Shown in pieces: positions 1 through 10,671 of a stretch of DNA of 64,000 nt; within the stretch, counting starts at the first letter, position 1, and every line of letters begins with the position of its first letter. Origin of the DNA: Symsagittifera roscoffensis (Eukaryota > Xenacoelomorpha > Acoela > Convolutidae); NCBI RefSeq assembly GCF_963678635.1, contig NC_087071.1, positions 21,171,194-21,235,193 on the forward strand, written 5' to 3'. Under the pieces are notes generated by a model, which ran no database searches, had not been told where the DNA came from, and saw only the letters and a program-made list of their open reading frames with translations. Made by a program: the position numbers and the translations under genes.

Positions 1-1367
1 AAAAATCGACGCTTGACGATTTTTCAGACTTTCGTTCAAGGGTTTTCTTCGAAAAAGACGCGATCAAAGCGAATGGTCATCAACTTCGTGATTTTGTTGT
101 TCAATGCACAATGAACGAAAAAAAGTGTGACGAGACGAGTTTTGCAGAGTTTGAAGATCCATTTTTTGGCAAATGCTTCAGTTTCAACTCTATAAGGGCT
201 CTTTTTGCTTTTTTTGGTAAATTATGGATAAAAATCAGTTCTAAAAACTTAAACTCAGCAAAAAAAAACGGTGGCATTGAAAAATGGAAAAACTATTAAA
301 CTGAATCAGATTAATAAAAATTTATCCAAAATCATTATGTCTTAAAACACTACAGGATTTCATAAAACACTTAGAACTGATATAAAGTTCCAAAACCAAA
401 AAAAACTAAAAAGAGTTTTTATTTTTTTAGAAATCACAATTTTGACTCCGAAAACAGAAAACCATTTATAAATTCGAGCAAAACAGGCAACAAATACGGC
501 CTAAAATTGACTTTATTCCTTGATACGGAGGAATATATTGGCTTATTAGCCCCAAATGCTGCAGCGAGAGTTTTAGTTCACGATCCAAGAATAAAGCCAA
601 ATATGCTCTCTGAAAGTTCTACCGTCTCACCGGGTGAAGCTACTTTTCTCTCCATAAAACGTGAAGAGATTAATCATCTAGACAATCCTTACAGCGACTG
701 TTTGAGAAGGTGGCCTGAAAAGTTTCAATTAACGAATTTAACAAGATCGCGATGGCGAAAATACTCAACTGAAGTTTGTCAACGATACTGTATTCTGAAT
801 GAAATGGCGGAAAAGTGCAAATTTATCGATTCCTATGATGATGAAATAATCATGAACGATACCTACGTGCAAGAAAACACCTACTCAAATGCAACAAACA
901 TTGAATGTCGAAACAACGTTTACGAGAGGTTTCGAAATAACTTGTTAGGATGCGATTGTAGAACGGCTTGCAATAGCACAGAATACATAATTCACAGTTC
1001 AAGATCCGCATGGCCATCTAGTGCTTATGTTTTATATTTTGCATCTAAAATTTTAGACGACAACAGTCAAATTGGCAAAAACTCGAAGGCAAAAATTTTC
1101 ATGAAAAATTTAATTTCCAAAGAAAGTACGACCGAAGAACTTATTCAAAGAAAAATGGCACAGAACTTTGTTCGACTTGAGATATTCTATGAAACGTTTA
1201 AATTCAGAAAAATATCGGAGAGCAAAGCGTATGACGTCATGGACCTGATTAGTGACTTTGGAGGCAATATAAGTCTCTGGCTGAGTTGGAGCGTATTTGC
1301 TCTTTTTGAGATACTTATTTTTATTCTCCATTGTATTGAGGCTTTATATGTAAAGTATCAAAATTAA
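1..1367 (+). CDS. DEG/ENaC-family sodium channel, 3' part (gene cut by window start)
   Basis: Two exons are visible. The first is open from base 1 to about 216 and carries the family's early extracellular motif, with FFGKCFSFNS at about 168-191. The second is open from about 431 (acceptor ATTTTTTTAG) to TAA at 1365-1367. It starts with NKYGLKLTLFLD, then an HDPR segment and the Cys-rich extracellular domain (CDC, CQRYC). It ends with a pre-membrane FGG motif, one transmembrane helix and a very short cytoplasmic tail. Family members are trimeric amiloride-type cation channels of the plasma membrane with two membrane helices and a large extracellular loop. The N-terminal helix lies upstream of the window. 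The exon junction is unresolved: a GTAAAT donor at 217 fits in phase with an AG at 485-486, but similarity to the relic near 5.7 kb supports an exon start at 431. The usual Gly of the G-x-S filter is Ser here (S-W-S). No AATAAA lies close behind the stop. Confidence 0.85.
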
Positions 1368-1924
1368 CTGTCACTTTTTTGATGAAGCTTAATAGAACTC
1401 CTGATACTGATTCATGACAAAATGGACAACCTTTTTGGAAAAGAAGAGCAATGACGAATCCAGTTATAAGCAAGGTTAAAGTCTGCATGCCTGCCCTATC
1501 ATCCTAATATTAAGTCAAACTTTCTCAATTTGGGAAAATTTGCTAGAGTTAATTCTCATAAGCGTCGTAAAATGAAACAAAAAAGGCTGATGGTTTTAGG
1601 GCAATTTTAACGCGCATATTAACCTAAACAATTTAATTTTAGTTTAGGATCGTTTTCTTCATTCTTCACCTAAAATTTGTCCCTTATTCCAATAAATTTG
1701 GGCCAAATTGGTAGCTGTTATTCCCCTTGCCTTTACAAAAACGAAAGTCAGGCTATATTTTTCCTAATAAAATGAATGCAGGTTAATTTTTACTTTCAAG
1801 GCATCAATAGCTATCAAATGGTAAACAAAAACACAGAGCCGAAAGTTGTTTTTGAAGTGTCTAATTAAGAGTCTAAAGGACAGGAAAATCCTATCAGATA
1901 ACTTCAAAAAAATTGATATCTTTA
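1368..1924. other. Intergenic DNA, no gene seen
   Basis: AT-rich sequence with short A and T runs. I see no long open frame, exon-like block or strong repeat structure here. Confidence 0.5.
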
Positions 1925-2286
1925 AACGCCTAACCGAGCCCCTGACCATCCATTGGGTCGCCCTTAGATCTATTTTACCACACCAATTTTCTGGGAAACG
2001 GCCTTCAAATTTTTTTCCGATTGTGCCATGGGCGCCAAAATATGTTTATTTGAAAACGTGCGCGCCAAAAAACGCAGGTTGTGGTCAAAATTTCGAAAAA
2101 AAAACCCAAAACTCAATTTTTGGATATTTTTTTGAAAAATTTTGATGCTGCTTGAAAAAATTTTGACTAAGTACAGAAGTTTTCATGTTTTCGTAGAGAT
2201 GAGAAAGTGTTTATTTGGTCGATATAAAGCGCTGTTACCAATTACTCTGGAAAACTCTCCCCTTTTTCGAAAAATCCTAGATGCAG
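1925..2286 (+). repeat. Dispersed element with GGCGCC/GCGCGCC core, copy 1
   Basis: Diverged copy of a short interspersed family also seen near 17.13, 26.13 and 30.32 kb, and probably inverted near 29.4 kb. Shared order: a GGGTCGCCC/GACCCAAAGG-type block, GGCGCCAA, GCGCGCCAAAAAA with an ACGC block, a TCCAAAAAGTGC-type block, then an end resembling CCTAGATCTGC. Better copies start with AGCGGATTTAG, roughly the inverse of that end, so this looks like a non-coding element with imperfect terminal inverted repeats. The left border of this copy is approximate. Confidence 0.55.
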
Positions 2287-2649
2287 ATATTTTTAGACTA
2301 AATGTCATTTGAAAAATCTTTTCACTTCACTATTTTAAACCCAGGTTGTCATATCAGCTGATGATGTAAGAGTTCCTTAGTTTTTATAAGATAATTCTAA
2401 TATGTTCAAAGAAGTTGCTTTGAACAAAATTAGTTTCACAGTATAGTAATTCAGTTTTTTTTAAGTCAGAACAAAAAGATAAATTATTAGCGACAAGCAT
2501 ACGTTTCTTTCTCATCGTTTCATTGCTACACTGTTTGAAGTTGATGTGCGAGCATTGATTTTTGATTACATTGAAAAATTTCTACTGGATTCAAATTAAA
2601 TGAAAGCAAATGATCAGTTCCGTGTAAAAATCGAAAAAATATGTTCGGT

Positions 2650-2985
2650 TGCCCAAAACGGCGCACAGACAGTTCAGCCAAAGACAATTCAGCCAATTTG
2701 AAACTCAGATAAATTATCCAGAAATATACAGACATTTCAGCCTAGATTCGAAAGAAAAAAATCGGAATTTGAGTTATTCTTCGGTTTAAGGTCGCCGGTT
2801 ACTCTATCCGAAAAAGGGCAAATTTAATAATTGAATTTTTAATCTAATATCTTGATAATGGCGCGACTGCGGCGGTCACTATTATTGGCTGAATTGTCTG
2901 CAGACTTTTGGCTGAATTTTCTGAATTTCAAATCGGCTGAATTGTCTTTGGCCGAATTGTCTGGACGCGGTCCAAAACAACACAC
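2650..2985. repeat. Fold-back element built on TTCAGCCAA / TTGGCTGAA repeats
   Basis: The left arm (about 2650-2740) has GACAATTCAGCCAATTTGAA and neighbouring copies of the same unit. The right arm (about 2880-2980) has the reverse complement, with GGCTGAATTGTCTTTGGC. The arms are imperfect inverted repeats around a spacer of roughly 140 bp, and each arm itself repeats an (A/T)GACAATTCAGCCA unit. There is no coding capacity. It is probably a fold-back or MITE-like element. Confidence 0.6.
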
Positions 2986-4553
2986 CTACGACAAACTTTC
3001 ATTGAATAATTGAGCTTTTCCTCAAAAAAATGTTTTCAACTATGAAATTTATCACAAAATTTCTAGTTTCCACTCGCGTTTATTTTTTTATCTTAAAAAT
3101 TGCAATTTTAGAGTTTTAACTGATAAGTTCCACTTAAAAGTTCAGTCTATCATAAAAACGTATTTTTTGTGATAAGTTTTTTTTTGATAAAGTTTCTCTT
3201 TTTTCCTGATATATTCAATAATGTCTTATCGCAATCGCAATTCACACCACTTTTACAAATTAAAGTATAATTTTTCTCTTTGTTCAAAACAAAACCTGAC
3301 AAATGAACAAGTTTTCAAAATTCGAACTTCGTTATTATATTAAAAATGACCTTGTAAAGCACCCAATTATGAAAAGAAAAAATACTTTTTCTTTTTTCTT
3401 AATTTTTGACTTTTTAAAAATCAGTATTCAAAAAATAATTAATTATCCGAATTTTTCAATACCCAACAGTAAAAACATATGTTCATATTAACTGTATCAA
3501 ACAGCCCATTTTGTCTACACGGATAAAGGAGGATTTCAACTTTCAAAAAACTGAGCTCAACCATTTTTTCTATAAAAGAATGGTTTCTGATACGAATTTT
3601 ACATTTGAAAAGATTTGATTACAACAATGTACCCAATTTTTTTTTGTTTATTTTTCTGGAAGTATGCAAAAGGCGAAGCAAAATTCAGCTTTGAAGCATT
3701 TTTTCTTAATTATGTACTATTTCAGAACTACCTCGATTTTTTCAATTTTTGACAATTAGAAATCACAGGAAGAGACAAAATGCAAAGCTTGAAACTTAAA
3801 AGTGTTCCCATGGTGCTCGAAAAATAACTTTTACTGACTTTATGCTTATATTAGTCAGTTCTCAATGTGAGTAACGAAGGGTCTACAATGAAAAAATTAC
3901 ACAAGAAAAAAATAAAAACCAAAGTGAAGTACATTTTCTCATTAAAATTTTCTGTTCACATCAAAATTGTGAATAAAGAATAAAAAAAACCTGAAATTTT
4001 AAATTGATTTGATTTATTCCCAAAAACTTTCTGAACATTATTGCAGCTAAAAATTTTTACTTTTCTTCCGACTATATCAATTTTAGAGGTAACTTTATCG
4101 AAATTGTATAATTTTGAAATTGATTTTTGGTTGAACAAAAAACTGCAGCCAGTGTATTTCGATTTTTTCTGTAACCTTGAAATAAAAATGGACACTGTTT
4201 TTTGGGTTCAAAAAAAATCTGAAACTTTTTGAAAGCCGTAGTTGTTCCGATTTGAAAAAGGATTCTTTGGAAAATTTCATTTAGTCCAATTTTGACCTTC
4301 TAATTCAGCCTTTTTGACAAAATTTTTATAACAACCAACTGAGACAAATTGATGCCAGGAGTTCAAATTGTTTTTTAACAAAATAACCAGGGATTACTTT
4401 TGAGAAGCTACGTGAGTTTAAAAATTTCCAGCTTAGCCAATTCAAATTAAATGAAAAGCAAAACCTCCAAAAGTTGAAAGCCATTTGACATGCGGCAAAA
4501 TTTTGCTCATAATAAAAGAACTTCAGTTTTTTGTTAAATAGGGACTACTAATT
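2986..4553. other. Intergenic DNA, no gene seen
   Basis: Only short AT-rich frames with no recognisable protein or splice-flanked exon. No long repeat could be matched elsewhere in the window. Confidence 0.5.
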
Positions 4554-5004
4554 TTTCCGACTTTTGTAACAAAAGTAACGGAATAACTGTGCTGGGTGGG
4601 TTTTTTTTTCTTCAGTCAAAATTAGACTTTTTAACTAGCCATTTTGCGGAAAATTTTTATATCATTCGAAAGCTATTGTTGTCTTGAGCTTAAATTTGAA
4701 AAGATATTTCACCTGTGATCTTTTTTGTTAAGTTATGGGGGTTTAAAAATTGTCAATTAGACCAATTTGGGCAATAAACGCGCAATATTTTCGCGCTATT
4801 AACGCGTAAGTGGATATTTAATCAGACTTAGAAATTGTTCCAAATTGGTTCAAGGAAGCTTGTTTTCCATATTTGATTTGTTACGAGGAGCGTAATCTAT
4901 TCTTTTTGCTCAATTTGTTAGCGATTTTTTTGTTATTACTGCTCCATAAACCTGAAAAGGCAGTCGGAACATTCAAGGCTTCGCTCTGATACGAGCAGTC
5001 TTGT
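4554..5004 (+). mobile_element. Non-autonomous element with terminal hairpins, copy 1
   Basis: Matches 27,796-28,325 along its whole length in the same orientation. It opens with a 29-nt hairpin (4555-4583: ACTTTTG, loop TAA, CAAAAGT, enclosed by TTCCG and CGGAA). The inverse of its first bases, GTCGGAAC, recurs about 45 bp before the end, followed by a small GGCTTCGC hairpin and AGCAGTCTTG. A 5' motif inverted just inside the 3' end, plus a 3' hairpin, resembles short Helentron/Helitron-derived elements. That assignment is inference. No protein is encoded. Confidence 0.65.
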
Positions 5005-5574
5005 TTGGTTTTTGTAACACTGGGTTTGGTGGTGCTCATGTAATTCCAGTTTTATTTGATGTTCTTAGAGTGTATTATGCAACAAATGAACACCTGAAAT
5101 GCTTAAAAAATGACCCTCACAGCAGTAATTTGTTCAATTTAAAACTGTTATTTATTCCGGTAGGCATTACGATATTATGATAATATGATAAACAAGAATT
5201 CTTCTGCCATCTTCTGCAAAGTTATGCTTTGCATTGCATTTTTTCTTAAACGAATGACTTTAAAATTTTTTTAGGTTCCGATTTTCTTACAAATTAATTT
5301 TTAGTATTACTTTTGTTTTCTTTCTTTTTCGCAACTTTTTTTGTAGAATTTGGTACGCCAAAAACAAAACACTGTTTGCCATAGGATATGTTTGCCATAA
5401 GTTTTTGATTTCTTGGGTTATTTTAATCTTTTTCGACCACTACTTGATACACTGGTAAAACGATTGCCTACTCTGGCTTCTTTATTTTTCATTGAATTTT
5501 TTTTATTAGTTTCCCCAATTACATTGCAGGTCCTTCACTATTCGTTTTTACAAGCTCTGACATTGCTAGTAGGA
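5005..5574. other. Intergenic DNA, no gene seen
   Basis: AT-rich, no exon-like open frame. Contains a short repeated TTTGCCATA(A/G)G pair near 5378-5400. Confidence 0.45.
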
Positions 5575-5790
5575 AGGTAACTTTGCACAGTCTCATGATA
5601 GAATTCAGCATAAATGGCTTGATTCTTGGGACGTGAACCAAAACCATCGCGGCAGTACTCGGAATCAACCGGCCTAATTATTCTTCCGTATCCAAAAATA
5701 AAGTCACTTTAGGCCATATTTGTTACTTGTTGTAGGAAAAATGTTGTTTTTAGTCAAAATGATGATTTCTGTTATAAGCAAAGGGCTAGT
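5575..5790 (-). pseudogene. Inverted relic of a DEG/ENaC exon
   Basis: Read on the minus strand, this segment resembles the start of the DEG/ENaC exon at 431-640: an AG acceptor followed by AAATCAT, then NKYGLK, TLFLDTEE-like, STAAMVLVH and PRIKP-like words. The frame is lost after the GLK motif and after the EE, and similarity fades before the Cys-rich domain. It is therefore a decayed, partial, inverted duplicate, not a working gene. Conservation that begins right after the acceptor supports an exon start near 431 in the intact gene. Confidence 0.7.
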
Positions 5791-6150
5791 TTTAATAGAA
5801 GTTTCTAAATTTACGGGGACACTAATTGATTTTGAACATATTTTTGGTAAATTTTTTGAGCTATGATTATTGGGCTGATGAAAACTGTTTGAAGATTTGA
5901 ACAATCAAGCAATTGAAGCTGACAGAACAAACTTAACGTGATTAGAAGAGTAATTATACATGAATTAGATCGCTACAAATTAACGTATTGAGTTGTAACA
6001 ATAAAAAATGCCACAAAAACGGATCCTCAAACAGCAAATCCAGCTAACGAGCTTTCAATCTTGTTCATTTATGTTGATGGCCATTCGATCCAACTCATTC
6101 TTTATTTAAAATCATCAAAATTTGAACTTGGGTTTCTCTTTTATTTTTAG

Positions 6151-7442
6151 GCTTCGGCAAACCTGCGTTCTTAAACACATACAACCCGTCCCAAGAACTT
6201 TTCTTGGAGAAACAACTACCGGCCAAACGTTATGATCTAGTCAAGCAAAATGCTTTTCATCAAACCAATTGCGCATCAATTGCTTGCACAATGTGTAAAT
6301 CAAACCAAACCAAAGCATTGCCGGAACAATTCAAGAACATCATGTTATCCTGAGGTATCCTTTTGTTCAACGTCCGCTGCCTATTCGCGTATTCCACTAC
6401 GTTTCAGACTTTCCACCTCTACCACTGCAAATCATTCTATTTTCCTTGCACTTACCAAAACTGGTCTAACCACCGAGGTTGCTGAGGCTGAGCTTAAATT
6501 TGAAAACTATTCTATCTACCGCCGTAATCTTCCGAAGCTGTCAAAACAGTACTGTGGACTGTAATTGTGGAAGATATGATATAATTTCATGCGTTTGTGA
6601 TCTTGGAACCCGGTCAGTTGTTATGGCGTATTTTTCTACAACCCTCTTCTTGGAATCCATGACACGTAGCAACTCAACAGAGAGAAGAAAGCTCAAGTTT
6701 TTTTTGCTCCCGCAAGATAACTATTCACTTTAACTCCTGATTGGAGACATCAATGTACTTGTTTTTTGGCATGCTCTATATTTCTGGAAAGAGAACAAGA
6801 CAGATTTTCTGAAGCTGCTAGAATAATTCAATTTAACACACCTGGTTATCTTCTGTATCACAAATATGAACACGCCTGATGTCTTAATAACAAATACAAA
6901 AGTCATCCTTTTTTGTTGCATCTGTTAATATCGCATTGTACTTTCCGCTTACAGCGTCGATGACAAGCTGTGTTTTGACAACAGATCGGTCAGAATTGAT
7001 ATCATTAGAATCATTATCAAAGAGCTACTGTTGAAACAAGAAGAATGCAAACTTTCAGTTTATGCAAAGGATTGCAGCAAAGCGCCCTTCTCTCATTGTT
7101 GGAATCCTTCCAATCCAATATTTTTTCAACCATCAATGTTATCATTGCAGAATGAGTTTCATTGATTGATTGAGCCAAACTCAATTTTGAGTTTTCCGAG
7201 AAAAAAAATACCTTTTTTTCTAAAACCAAAATACTGGTCTAAAAATTCAGAAAATGGAGGAAATTGTTTCCACACGATTGAGAGACCAGGAATTTTTGAA
7301 TCAATCGGAACTGGCTGATTCTAGAAGCACTCACTTGTTATTCTTCGATTCTCTCAGAAAACCAGGTCTCATAGCACCAGTTATCAAAGTACCGAAACGT
7401 GGAAGAATCATCTCCCGCCGGTTTTGCAAACTTGTTAATTAA
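6151..7442 (+). CDS. Unrecognised multi-exon gene candidate
   Basis: Several exon-like segments line up on the plus strand. (a) 6151-6350, after acceptor TTTATTTTTAG, reads FGKPAFLNTYNPSQ and is rich in Gln, Lys and Cys. (b) About 6550-6620 encodes a Cys-rich piece with CNCGRYDIISCVC. (c) About 6953-7169, after acceptor CGCTTACAG, reads VDDKLCFDNRSVRID and later HCWNPSNPIFFQPS. (d) 7247-7442, after acceptor AAAATTCAG, ends in CKLVN and TAA. An AATAAA at 7456-7461 follows. Donors and phases could not be settled, and a second frame is also open at the start of (d), so these may not all join. I do not recognise the protein. The acceptor contexts and balanced codon use in (a) and (c) argue for real or recently lost coding sequence. 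Confidence 0.3.
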
Positions 7443-7455
7443 TATAAAGAATCCA

Positions 7456-7461
7456 AATAAA
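7456..7461 (+). promoter_or_regulatory. Candidate poly(A) signal AATAAA
   Basis: AATAAA 13 bases after the TAA that closes the last exon-like segment of the unrecognised gene. Confidence 0.35.
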
Positions 7462-7699
7462 AGTTCAAAATTTTAGTAAAGGTTACAAGGATTATGCTTT
7501 TTTTCTGATAGCACAGCCTGAAACGCTTACTTCTATAGTTTCAATTCCTTTACAGCTCAGTCTGTTCTCGTAAAAATTGATATTACCAAATCATTTGTCT
7601 CTTTCGTTGCCTGCCTGTTACTTACTTCAGAACTGCCCACGATCTGGAAGAAAGAAATGGCTGAAAAAATAGTAAAAACTCAACTCTTTTCAAACCAGG

Positions 7700-8170
7700 A
7701 AACCAAACACAGTTATGTTTAGATAAACAAGCGGTGAAAACTTCCGAATAATTTCACGAACAGTTTTTTTTAACTAAATTTTTTTTGTTGAACTGTTTTA
7801 AAAAGTTTTCAAAACTGTTAGAAGACCTGTAAAGTTTTTGTTTTTCAAGCTCTATTTATGCGTTTCCAATGTTTATCTCATGCTTGGGGAAACATACCTT
7901 GGCAGTCTTTCATTTGAGACTTTGATGAGTACCTGCTACTAGCTAGCAGGAAAAATCAAATACAAAATATCAAAAATAGCAAAAATTGTGTCAGAATCAT
8001 TAATTTGTTGAAACCTGAAATAACCAGGAAAAACAAATATTTAAGATCTGAAATTAGATCTGAAATAACCCATTCTTAAAGTATTCAAGCGTTGTTTAAA
8101 CATTTCACAACCTATTTCAGATCTGAAACAGATTATTTTAGATCTTAATTACAACAACTACTAGGTACGG
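7700..8170 (+). repeat. AGATCTGAAA-type interspersed element, copy 1
   Basis: Carries several copies of the palindrome-centred motif TTCAGATCTGAA. Over hundreds of bases it matches the reverse complement of 15,590-16,050; shared landmarks are GTACCTGCTACTAGC, AGCAAAAATTGTGTCAGAATC-like text and ACCCATTC. The right side ends near CTAGGTAC, a word also found at the edge of the other copy. Non-coding. Confidence 0.6.
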
Positions 8171-10385
8171 GCTGGTCTAGTTCGAATAAATTGCCTTTAA
8201 ACTTCGCTAATTGACATGTGATTAGCTTCACAAAGCGTAACATTTCTCAATGAACTCAGCCCAAAACAATGCTATTTCAGAGCCTATGTGAAAATATCTG
8301 TGTTTATCTGAGCAGTAAATTATCTTGAATTGACCACATAGCTGACAAATGCACTAAAACTACCAAAGTTCTCAGAATGATAAAGCGCAATTTTTCGTCA
8401 CAGCTGCCAGTCAGCATCAGAATTAAAGTGTACCTTCCACTTTTCACCTATGAATTGCAAGCCTGGTAGTCAAAAGTTAAAGGGGTTCAATATGATATGT
8501 CGCTCAACCCACTCTGATGTTTACTTATGATACACGACTTTGCGTGTAAAACAAGAAAAAGAAAAATTACTAAAATACATCCGTGTCGGAATGACATAAC
8601 GATTTCCATATCTTTCCCTGTAGCATATTGAGAAAACTCAGAAAACTTTTTTTGTACTAAATCCCAACTAAAAACTTTAAAGACGATCAATAAGATCTAA
8701 TGCAACATCCTTGGAATTTGTTAGGCTTTTTTTACTTCTTAATTACACTCTGGAGCTTTAACAAGTTGATCAAAAGTTTTCTCAAATTCTCATTTTATCC
8801 CCAATTTGGTAACTTTTTGTCTTACACTTCATTTTTTTTTCAAAATTGAGATCGCGTATTATAATGACTTACGTTTTTTTTGATAATTTGTTTGTTTTCA
8901 TTTCAACCAGCCTGTGTGATCCCTGCTTTTGATACCCGCCTTTCGAAAACATGGAGAAAGGATGGGTAAACTTAGTGGAAGGGAGACGGGATGAACGTGA
9001 AATGGTGGGAAGGGTGAATGCTGAGTGTAATAGAAAAAAATTGTGTAACGGAACGAAAATTTTTTAGTTTCATTCACATTGTTATGCCGACAGATTTGAA
9101 ATTTTTGGCTTTTGCATAAGTTTCAAAAAGCAGCGTTAGCAAAATGGTCAAGTTTTATGGATTTTGTGTAGAAAGAAAATGGAATAGAAGATTGGAGAAA
9201 AAGAAGATTATTTTTGCTAATAAGGGATTTTTCAAGGATTTTTTGCTAGTAATTGCTTGCGAAAAGGAATGCTGTTAAATTTGTCGTGATAATAAAATGT
9301 GCAGACTAAAATTCAGTGAAAAAAAATTTTATACTCTATTTTACTCATCAAACTCGATGCGGGTTGCACTCGTGCTTCCACGAAAAGCTGCCGATTTTTT
9401 GGTTTTGACTAAAACTTCTGATTTTTGCTTCGTGCTACACCACAACCCACCAGTGTTGACATATTTGACCGAAGGGGGTCATTCAATTTTAACATCATTG
9501 ACGAGATAGGTGCTTTAAAATCTATTAAGGGTAGTACAGCTAAGAAGGTCGTAATTTTTACCGTAAGGTACACCCTTCGAATAGTTAGGGGTTGAAATCC
9601 TGAAATTGTATGTGTTGTTTTTTTATCACGCGGGTTATTTTCACAGACCGTAGAAATCAACATATAAAAAACTCTCTCTTTTAAATAATAGCCTTATACT
9701 TCACATTATGAACATTCGCTTTTAACTTCCAGGAAAAATCTTGCTTTAATTGTTTTAGAACGTAAAAAATACTCAATTTTTCCCTTTCTTTTTCAAATGT
9801 TTTAGCATCAAAACAATAGCGTTTCCTGCTTTATTTTGCTTATTTGGTTTTTCCTTTTTTGGTTAAAACGTCAATTTGAGTGTAAACTGATTGGAACCAA
9901 ATACAAGTTAACGTAAAAATGGCAAAAAAATGATTTCTTTTTTTGTAAGCTTTACCCATTTTCAACAAAGAGTGCCTTCAATAAGACAATAGCAGTAAGA
10001 AATTGGATTCGCATCATGTAAATTTAACGTTCAGTTTTTTTATAAAGGAATGAGTTTTAAATAGTAATGATCTTCTTATAACAAAAACTTAATATCTGTT
10101 TTCGTATAACCGTGTTATGAGGTCAAATGGTTTTTCAAACTGAACAACTTCGCTGACCCTTATGTGACTTTCGCCAACTTTCTTTTGAATTCACTTATCT
10201 TGCTGAACTATTTTGAGCAAATTTGCTCAAGTAGATCTCAAAATGGGTTGAATAAGTCTTTATATTTGAACACATCAAAAGTTGGAATTTGGTTTAGTTT
10301 TACCATTTGGTTCAAACTTATTTCCATTTCTGAATGTCATACTATCATTAGGTACTCTTAGAAACTCTGCAATAGATTTTTCAAA
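8171..10385. other. Intergenic DNA upstream of the SLC10 gene, no gene seen
   Basis: No exon-like or repeat block could be supported. Short opposing frames near 9.3-9.66 kb show no known motif. The SLC10 promoter probably lies at the right end, but no clear TATA or initiator was identified. Confidence 0.45.
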
Positions 10386-10671
10386 ATGAAGCAAAATTTT
10401 CCAAATATCTCAATAGTTATAACGTTCTTACTGTTAGATTTTGTTTCTCAAACCAAAGCTAGTTTGAATTTAACTTACATAACCGAAGATAGTGATAATC
10501 AAGATACAATTTATGAAGATGACTCGTTATTAGTTATAATCAGCTCGGAACAATCGGGGGTCGTTAATTGTGTGACTACTTATCAGGGGATTGTTAAGTT
10601 GGAAAAAGAGGGAGCGACCAATAGTGGAAGCCAATATGAAACTGAGTTTAAAGTTACTGGTATTCGACTGG
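10386..10671 (+). other. SLC10 exon 1: signal peptide and extracellular N-domain
   Basis: Starts MKQNFPNISIVITFLLLDFV and ends at donor G|GTAAGT. It contributes 95 codons plus one base, which the first two bases of exon 2 complete as Gly. NLT at residues 30-32 is a possible N-glycosylation site. Confidence 0.85.

Noticed and set aside
4041-4280. Short opposing frames in AT-rich DNA
   Set aside because: Low-complexity Phe/Lys/Asn translations expected by chance at this base composition.
9297-9663. Overlapping frames on both strands as a gene
   Set aside because: No domain, no splice context, and neither strand has coding-like composition.
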